Source: Neofusicoccum parvum
Taxonomy: Eukaryota > Ascomycota > Dothideomycetes > Botryosphaeriales > Botryosphaeriaceae
Assembly: GCA_020912385.1 (NCBI GenBank)
Contig: CP087210.1
Span: 310,001 to 374,000, forward strand
Direction: 5' to 3'
Length of the DNA stretch: 64,000 bases
Within the stretch, counting starts at the first letter, position 1. Every line of letters starts with the position of its first letter. Made by a program: the position numbers and the translations under genes. Positions 57,201-64,000 of this stretch are shown piece after piece. The notes beneath the pieces were generated by a model, which was given only the letters and a program-made list of their open reading frames with translations, was not told where the DNA came from and searched no databases.

Positions 57201-58700
57201 TTAGACAAGTTCAGAATGCATCATGTCTTTCAAAATCTCTCCATTACCTGTTAACCCAAGATATTGTTCGAGTGAATTGATCATATCCCAGAAGAACGCC
57301 TGACTTCTACTCGCCAACGCCCGATCAACCGCATCGCGCATCCTCTCCGTGAACATCATTTTATTCACGCGCTCCTTCATCAACCTCGCCCACTCCTCTC
57401 TATCCCCATCCCCGTTACCCCCCTCCAGATTCCAACCCAGCAGCACCCGCAGCAACTCACCCGCACGCCTGTAACTCCCCGCCTTGCCCCCCTCCTCGAC
57501 CCTGAACCCGTCCTCCGCGCGGGCAAGCAGGAACGCCAGCTCCGCCGGCCCCTTCGCCGCCTGCAGCATCGCCCCGTCGACGCGCAGTCCCGGGTTCCGC
57601 TGCCAGAGCAGCTCGAGCACGCTGCTGTCCGGCGCGGCGCAGCAGCAGTGCGAGGACGGCGCGTGAGGACGGCGCAGAGGGCATGGGGGCGCAGGGCGAG
57701 CAGGGTGTCTAGGTTGCGGAGGGCATGGGGCATGGTTGCGGTGATGGCGCCGGGGGTGAGGGTGCGGGCCAGGAGGACATGGGGGAGGGCGTGGTCGGCG
57801 GGGCGGCGCGGGTGGTGGTGGTGGAGGTGGCTGGCGACGGCGATGTCAGGGGCGAAGACGAGCAGGTCGGCGGTGGTGATGCGTAGGCCTGGTGTGGTGG
57901 TGAGGAGGCTGCCGACGCAGGTTTCGCTGTCTGGGAGGGGGCGGCGTGGCGTGGGCTCGTGGATGGCGAGGGTGAGCGGCGTCTTACCAGCGGCGTCCTC
58001 GACGTTCGGGTCGGCGCTGTGGCGCAGGAGCACTGTGTTGTATTGGTGGGTAAACAATGCTCGAATGTTTGTGGATCTCCTGGCGTGGCTGCTGGTGAGA
58101 TCCATTCAAGAAGTTCGGCGTAAAGGGCGTCTGATACCGTCTTCTCATGGATCGTTTCGTCAGATGCCGTGCGAGTGTGCAGGATCGGCAGTGAAAAAAT
58201 TGTTTCTCCAATCCTGGACTGAATGTCTCGTTGAGAAGTCTGATTTCCCATGATTCGAGCTCTCTTCTGCTCAGGATAGTGTAGAATGCCTGCGGAGTAT
58301 CATTCAGTGTTCTGTTTCGAGTCCGCATAAGGGATAGCAAGAGTCTTATGACACCACCGTAAAATGACAGCAGAGATCGTTCAGATTCCTCATGATCCAC
58401 CTGGAACTGTGAAAGGTTGAAAGCCCGGTAGCATGCAAGTATAGGCTTCTGCCTACATTGTGGACTCCACGTGTGTTCATGAGGAGGCGCGGGCTTTCGA
58501 CTTCCATATCCGAGACCGCACGTGTGTAGCAGTAAAAGTCGAAAGGTTATCATCAATGACAGGATCCTCCAGTCTGGCACGGCTTGGGCCTCGTAAGTTG
58601 TCGACACCGCAAAGTCAAGACTGAGCGTTCTCTTTCCTCCTCTTTGTATACATGAACACTTCGGTGGCCTCACTATCCGTAAATGAGGTACATTCTGCAA
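57201..58700 (-). pseudogene. Probable decayed ankyrin-repeat gene
   Basis: Protein-like pieces follow one another on the minus strand but in different frames. About 58450-58200: LSLMRTRNRTLNDTPQAFYT and SRRELESWEIRLLNET. About 58170-58100: SDALYAELLEWISPAA. About 58050-57960: VLLRHSADPNVEDAAGKTPL, a clear ankyrin unit. About 57620-57201: VLELLWQRNPGLRVDGAMLQ, then an acidic helical C-terminus ending at a stop. No GT..AG pairs were found that repair the frame changes near 58040 and 57640, so decay is more likely than splicing. The neighbouring CorA-like gene is convergent. Ankyrin-type units are common in fungal NLR and CorA-fusion proteins. Confidence 0.5.
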
Positions 58701-59436
58701 GAGCTGGTGGCTGATGACGAGAGTTGGAGCATTCGTGAGCGACAGATGAACCAGAAACGCGCGGTAATTGCGAGTAGAACGGAAGACGGCTACATGCCAA
58801 CGAGCAATGAGATGGCAGGTGTTGAAGACGGCAAATGATTGGTGCCTGGTTCCTGATGCATTTTCTCAGAGCGACAGCGCCAGAAACAGAAGGGCCTGGC
58901 AGTAGTGCCGTTGGCTGTGAGCGCGGGGAAAGAATTTAGTAGGTGCGGGGAAGACATGATGTCAGAACTCCTATGCGGAGAGCCCGACGACAATTCTCGC
59001 ACCAAAGTGAAGAGACACGAGAAGCCGATTATCCGGAAATCACCAGGGCAGTTCTGGATTCGACAAATAGGTTAAACCGCGTAGAGCTCTCACATGGCGC
59101 ATATTTTGACATGTCCCAACACTGTATTTCACCCCCCACTCTTCATGCCTCTGGAGCCCTCGGGCGGGCAAGTCGCACTAACGATAACAGCTCGCCTAAA
59201 CCTTGCCTTAGGGAACATGCTCTGCGCAACGACGTTCCTTTCGCGGTTCTGTCGGATCGTTTCACCATCCTCGGAACTTGACGCGTGATACACGGTACCT
59301 GCGGGCGCCAAAGGCGGCATCCGTCTTCTTTAGAGTTGATATTTAAGTGCTCTGGCTGAAATTATGTTCGTTCTCCACACTCAACTTCAGTCCATTGATA
59401 TCGGAGCTCTCCACACAGCCGTCTCGTTCTTCCACC
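58701..59436. promoter_or_regulatory. Promoter region of the amine oxidase gene
   Basis: No gene is supported here. A TATTTAAG motif at 59340 lies 97 bases before the start codon and may serve as the TATA box. A CT-rich stretch between it and the ATG is typical of fungal leaders. Confidence 0.45.
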
Positions 59437-61576
59437 ATGGCGCCGTCTCCGATTCCACATCCCTTTGACCCGCTCACACCAGAGGAGATCCGACTGGTAA
59501 GTGAGGAGCATTGATTGTTGGTTTACTCACTAACCGGGGAGTTTCAGGCCTCAACCATCCTTCGGAATGAGTTGGTAGGTAACGAAATCGTCTTCCGGGT
59601 AGTCACACTGCGCGAGCCCCCCAAGAGGGAAATGATACCTTTCCTGGATTCCGAGCACTCCGCTTCTGGGCCGACTACGCCTCCTGCACGTGTAGCCAAG
59701 ATTCAGGCCTATGTCGGCCATCCGGGAACCAAAAAGAACTTCACCGAGTTCATGGTCGACCTCGGGCGGATGTCGATTTTGAGCAGGGAAGAGCTTGTCG
59801 GGAAACATTCATACATCGACGCCGACTACATGCGCCAGGTTGAGGAGGCGTGCCTCGCAGACCCCGGTGTTCAGGAAGAGATCAGATCTCTCAAGCTCCC
59901 AGAAGGTGCCACAGCTGTGGTCGAGCCATGGGCATATGCAACAGACGGTATGAACGACATGAGCGAGAGGCTCACGATGGTGAGTGCCGGTGTCAGCACC
60001 CTTGAACCAGGTATCGGCTGAAGGGAAATAGTGCTGGTTCTATATGCGATCTTCGTCGCACCTGGACGCAAACTACTACGCCTACCCGCTCGACCTCTGT
60101 GCAGAAGTGTCAGAAGAGCTCAAAGTCGTCAAGATATACCGCTTGCCTTCGGGAGCCGACGAGCGCATCAACAACATCCGAAAGGAATTCGACAGCCGGA
60201 AGATCCACACCACGAGCGAATACCACCCTGATCTTGCTCAGGAACGCCGCAAAACAACCAAGCCCTACCACGTCTCACAGCCCGACGGGCCCTCTTTCCA
60301 CTTCACCGGAAACCACCTCAGCTGGGAGAAGTGGACGATGCGTGTTGGCTTCAACTATCGCGAAGGCATGACTCTTCATGACGTGCGCTACGACGGCCGC
60401 AGTCTCTTCTACCGTCTCTCTCTGTCCGAGATGTTCGTCCCGTATGGCGACCCACGTTGCCCCTATCCCCGCAAAGGAGCCTTCGACCTGGGCAACGACG
60501 GCGCCGGCGTCAACGCCAACAACCTCAAGCTTGGCTGCGACTGTCTCGGCCACATCAAGTACATTGACGCCTGGCACAACACCTCCACCGGCGAGCCGCT
60601 CGCACTCCCCCACGTCATCTGCTGCCACGAGGTCGACGACGGCATCCTCTGGAAGCACACCAACCCGCGCACCGGCAACGCCGTCGTCACCCGCTCCCGC
60701 GTCCTTATCCTCCAAACCATCATCACCGTCAGCAACTACGAGTACATCTTCCTCTTCCACTTCCGCCAGGACGCCTCCATCCGCTACGAAGTCCGCGCGA
60801 CCGGCATCCTCTCCACCGCCCCCATCGCCCTCAACACCACTGTCCCCTACGGCACCACCGTCGCCCCCGGCGTCCTCGCCCCCTACCACCAACACCTCTT
60901 CTGCCTGCGCATCGACCCCGCCCTCGACGGCCACCGCAACACCCTCGCCGTCGAAGAATCCCACCCGCTCCCCCCCTCCCCCTCCCACAACCCCTTCGCC
61001 ATCGGCTACACCACCACCACCACCCCCATCCCCACCGAACGCGCCCTCGACCTCTCCCTCCCCACCAACCGCGTCTTCAAGCTCCTCAACGAGCGCTCCC
61101 TCCACCCCGCCACCGGCGCCCCCGTCGCCTACGCCCTGCAGCCCTGCCCCAGCGCGCTGCTGCTCGCGCACCCGTCGTCGTTCCACGCGCGGCGCGCCGC
61201 GTACGCCCGGCACGCGGTGTGGGTCACGCGGCACGCCGACGCCGAGCTGTATGCCGCCGGCGCGCACACCATGCAGTCGGCCGGCGACGGCGACGACGGC
61301 GTCGAGGCGTGGATACGGGGGCGGCGCGAGAGCGGCGCCGACGTCAGGGTCAGGGATGAGGATATCGTGGTTTGGCATACGTTTGGCAGCACGCATAATC
61401 CGCGGGTTGAGGATTGGCCGGTCATGCCGTGTGAGAGTATGGTGGTGGGGTTGAAGCCGGTAAATTTTTTTGGGGGGAATCCGGGGTTGGATGTGGCGGT
61501 GGCGACGCGGGAGGGGAGTGGGAGTGTGCTGGTTGGTGGGGAGGAGGGTGAGGGTGGGTGTTGTGGGAGGGCGTAG
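59437..61576 (+). CDS. Copper amine oxidase (topaquinone enzyme)
   Basis: Exons 59437-59496, 59548-59979 and 60032-61576 (introns GTAAGT..TTTCAG and GTGAGT..AATAG, all between codons) give 678 residues, the normal length. It oxidises primary amines to aldehydes, releasing ammonia and hydrogen peroxide. The cofactor Tyr is in TVSNYEYIF (T..NY consensus). The base Asp lies in GAFDLGNDGAG. The copper ligands are both His of YHQHLF and the His of STHNPRVEDWPVMP. The GANANNLKLG-like stretch (VNANNLKLGCDCLG) is also conserved. There is no signal peptide and no C-terminal SKL, so the location is open. Use of C- and G-ending codons is extreme in the second half of exon 3, with a switch from C-rich to G-rich coding strand near 61330. 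All catalytic residues are present. Confidence 0.95.
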
Positions 61577-62535
61577 TGTTTCGTGACACAGCCCCAGTCG
61601 GTATTTACTCGTTTTATCATGGCATGCGGCTTCTCCGATAAGGCATTCTGAGATAGTCTTCATTATTCGGCTACTCGTAAGTGCGAGAAGGAATGAAGGA
61701 AATGGGTAAGAGGGAGGAGGAAAATAGCGTACGGAGAATTTTAAGTATGTACAGGATATCAAGGAAAGTCGAAGTAAAACGATACTAACGAATTGTGCTC
61801 TTCAGTTATTGGCTTGCAAGAACCTTAATATGGAGGGGCCTCTGAGATCCACAAGGAGTTGCGGGAAAGGAAAGGGGCCATTTCGATGACAGCACCGTAA
61901 TGACCATCCTAGTATCTCAAGTGTTTCTAGTGCGTCGTCGCTCTCGTCGCCAATAATCGCCAGCAGCTCTATTGCCTTGGGGAGGTGCCGTCACATCCGG
62001 ATTCGGATGTAAAGAGACGGCCATGCCCCACCAGCTCATGTCAATTCATATTATATTGCGTTGTGAAGGCCTTTCGAATGTGAAATGAAGAGATATTGAA
62101 TGTTATGAGAGCGTGGAATAGACATGCCTTCCTGTGTACCCCAACTTCTCCAGTTCGTCAAAAAGCTGGATCATTTATACTGCTTTCTCTATTCAAAACT
62201 CGTAGATAGTGCCTTCGGACTTTTCCAGGGGATTTTCGGAGTCATGGGTAGAGACGAGAATGTCAATGTGCAGATAAGAAAGCTTGAGTTTGAAGGAACC
62301 AACTCGATTGTGGTGAAAGCTTAGGAAGCTTGGAAAGGGCGCTCGTTAATACGGCTGGGGTTGAGTTAAAGGAGACATAGAAGAGGCGATGCGGGTTATC
62401 AGATTATGTAGGGCTGGTCGATGATCGGATGTCTTGAGATCCTGCTTCTACAGATGCTTGGTCTCGGGTCGACAAGGGCGAGAGTGGTCAGGTTGGCAGA
62501 AATGGTATCTTGATTGTAAAATCCAACCCGCGTTC
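61577..62535. other. Intergenic, convergent 3' ends, no gene seen
   Basis: AT-richer sequence between the amine oxidase stop and the BUD22 stop. Short open readings only. No repeat or RNA gene recognised. Confidence 0.55.
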
Positions 62536-63937
62536 TTAGTCGAATACGACCTTCTTACCCTGAAACTGAACATTACCAAGCTTCGCCTTCTCCTTTGCCT
62601 TCTTGGCAGCCTCCCAACTGGGATGCAGTTTGCCCGCATCATCTCTGTGGTCCTTCTTCTTCCCCAACTCCACAAGATTGGCGTCCGTCGCTTTCGGACC
62701 ACGACCGCCCCGATTCTCTCCCCTGTCGCTTCTCCCGAACCTGCCCTTTCCTCTGCCACCAGCCCCGTCTACAGCACCACGTTTGGCGTCCCATCCTGCA
62801 TTCCTGTCGTTCTTCTCTTTCTCCTTCTGTTTCCCCAGATGTTTGGCTTCCTTGCCATACTTCTTCTCCCACAGCTGCTGTCTTGCGCGCTGTCCACGGC
62901 GGTTCTTCTTGGGCGGCGCGATATCCTCATCCAGATCTTCCGCTTCCGATTCTGAGCCACTGATGTAGCCAACGGCTGATAGCGAAGGGAGGAAGGTGGA
63001 CTTGTTCGTAATGACCGGACCTTTTGCTTTCGATTTCGACTTGGGCGCTGACTCCGAGGATTCAGATGCCGAGTCATCAGAGAACGTCGGTTCTGGCGAC
63101 AGCGAGGGAGAAGCTTCTCGAGAAGACGGAGGCGTGAAAGACAAGTCCCGAACCGGCTTGTAGTTGCGCTTGAGCGCAGCCTTAATGTCCTCCTCTGACT
63201 CTTCATCCGAAGATGCAGCGATGCGTTCCGAGAAGCCCTCAAACTCCTCGCTATCCCACTCACCCTCCTCTCCATCATCCATCGACTCCTCGTCACTACT
63301 CTCCTCAGAGCTCTCTGGTGTTGCGACCCTCGCCTTAGCCTTCCCCGCCTTCTCCTCCCCGCCCTTCGCCTTCTTCGCCTTCGGTCCCTTGCCCCCGTCC
63401 TCCAGCCCCAAGATCGCCCGCACATCCCTCACCACCTCCCCCATCGCCTCCTTCGTCGGGTTCGCATTGAACAACCTCGCCTGCACGTTCATAGCCGCCG
63501 CATCTCCCTTCCCCTTCCCCTCCGGCACCTTCACCCAAGGCGGCAGCGCCGGATGTTCCGCCACGCTCTTAATCTTCAACAACGTCTTATACAGATGCGT
63601 CTCGGCCAGGACATGATACTCGACTTTCTGCGCGCACGTCAGCCCCTACCCCAAACCCCAGCCTCGCCCCGGCAGCAGAGCCCAGCGACGCCCTCACCTT
63701 CAACGCCTCGATCTCGGCGTCGATCCTCTCGACCTCCTTCGCCTTCCCTTCCTTCTCCGCGGCCTTGCGCCGCCGGCTCAGCTTCTGCCGCTCGAAGCCG
63801 CGCGACACCCGGAGCGCCTTGTTCAGCGCCTTCTTGCCCTGCTCGAGCCGCGGCGGGAGGTGCTTGCGCTGCTTGGCTGTTGCGCGGTCGGAGGCGGCGG
63901 GTTGCTCGCTGTCGTCGGAGCGCTTGCGTTTGGGCAT
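62536..63937 (-). CDS. BUD22: Bud22-family nucleolar protein (ribosome small-subunit biogenesis)
   Basis: Exons 63937-63698 and 63627-62536 (intron GTGAGG..CGCAG, 70 bases, between codons) give 443 residues. The N-terminus is basic (MPKRKRSDDSEQ, a nuclear signal) and helical. The middle has long acidic Ser/Glu/Asp tracts (SSEESSDEESMDDGEEGEWD) typical of nucleolar proteins. The C-terminus holds the family signature: NRRGQRARQQLWEKKYG, then LHPSWEAAKKAKEKAK and the end FQGKKVVFD. Yeast Bud22 acts in 18S rRNA maturation. The start ATG is the first in frame and the 63 bases left in the window are its promoter. Confidence 0.9.
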
Positions 63938-64000
63938 GGTGGTGGTGGCGGCGGCGGTCGCGTGGCCGTGCGGGTCGGCGCGCTCTCGGGTAGGGAGGTA

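Noticed and set aside
60275..61762. 495-codon minus-strand frame over the amine oxidase
   Set aside because: Gly/Val/Glu-rich antisense shadow of C-ending codons; all amine oxidase catalytic motifs are on the plus strand.
1..64000. tRNA, rRNA and CRISPR arrays
   Set aside because: No GTTCGA-type T-arm with a matching cloverleaf, no rRNA-like stretch and no regularly spaced identical repeats were found. The only tRNA-like string is the Copia primer site at 16381-16404.

Overview
This window looks like nuclear DNA of a filamentous ascomycete (Pezizomycotina). Genes carry short GT..AG introns of about 50-200 bases with CTAAC-like branch sites. ATGs often sit in CACCATGG contexts. The gene content is typical of that group: a Ste20-type PAK kinase, a Bud22-type nucleolar protein, MTA phosphorylase, a DPP1-like PAP2 phosphatase and a copper amine oxidase. 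The mobile elements are a fungal Ty1/Copia and a LINE with an RNase H domain. No tRNA, rRNA or CRISPR array was recognised.

Layout. 0.3-2.6 kb: a seven-helix membrane protein and a small unknown protein. 3.1-18.7 kb: a divergent gene pair, with a TPR-CHAT (caspase-like) protease gene on the minus strand and an intact 281-residue gasdermin-like protein on the plus strand. The protease gene is split by a Copia LTR retrotransposon (5629-16612, identical 208-bp LTRs, CATAC target duplication). The Copia is itself split by a full-length LINE (6647-12180, 13-bp target duplication). 20.9-27.5 kb: a four-exon gene for a 2128-residue coiled-coil protein with 36-residue repeats. 27.5-32.8 kb: no supported gene. 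32.8-35.4 kb: PAK kinase. 35.4-42.6 kb: no supported gene. 42.6-50.7 kb: MTA phosphorylase, a decayed FAD monooxygenase, a PAP2 phosphatase and a secreted EEP-fold enzyme with a jacalin-like tail. 52.2-58.7 kb: a 1560-residue protein with a CorA-like membrane end, then a decayed ankyrin-type gene. 59.4-63.9 kb: copper amine oxidase and Bud22.

How genes work together. Most are unlinked housekeeping or accessory functions. The exception is the divergent CHAT protease/gasdermin-like pair. In fungi, gasdermins (HET-Q1, RCD-1) are commonly encoded next to a protease gene, and the protease removes the gasdermin C-terminal tail to trigger cell death. Here the executioner-like gene looks intact while the protease gene is broken by a very young nested insertion. 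The gasdermin assignment rests on weak sequence resemblance plus context, so it needs a profile or structure check.

All exon boundaries were read by eye from splice signals and checked for reading-frame phase; no transcript data were available.
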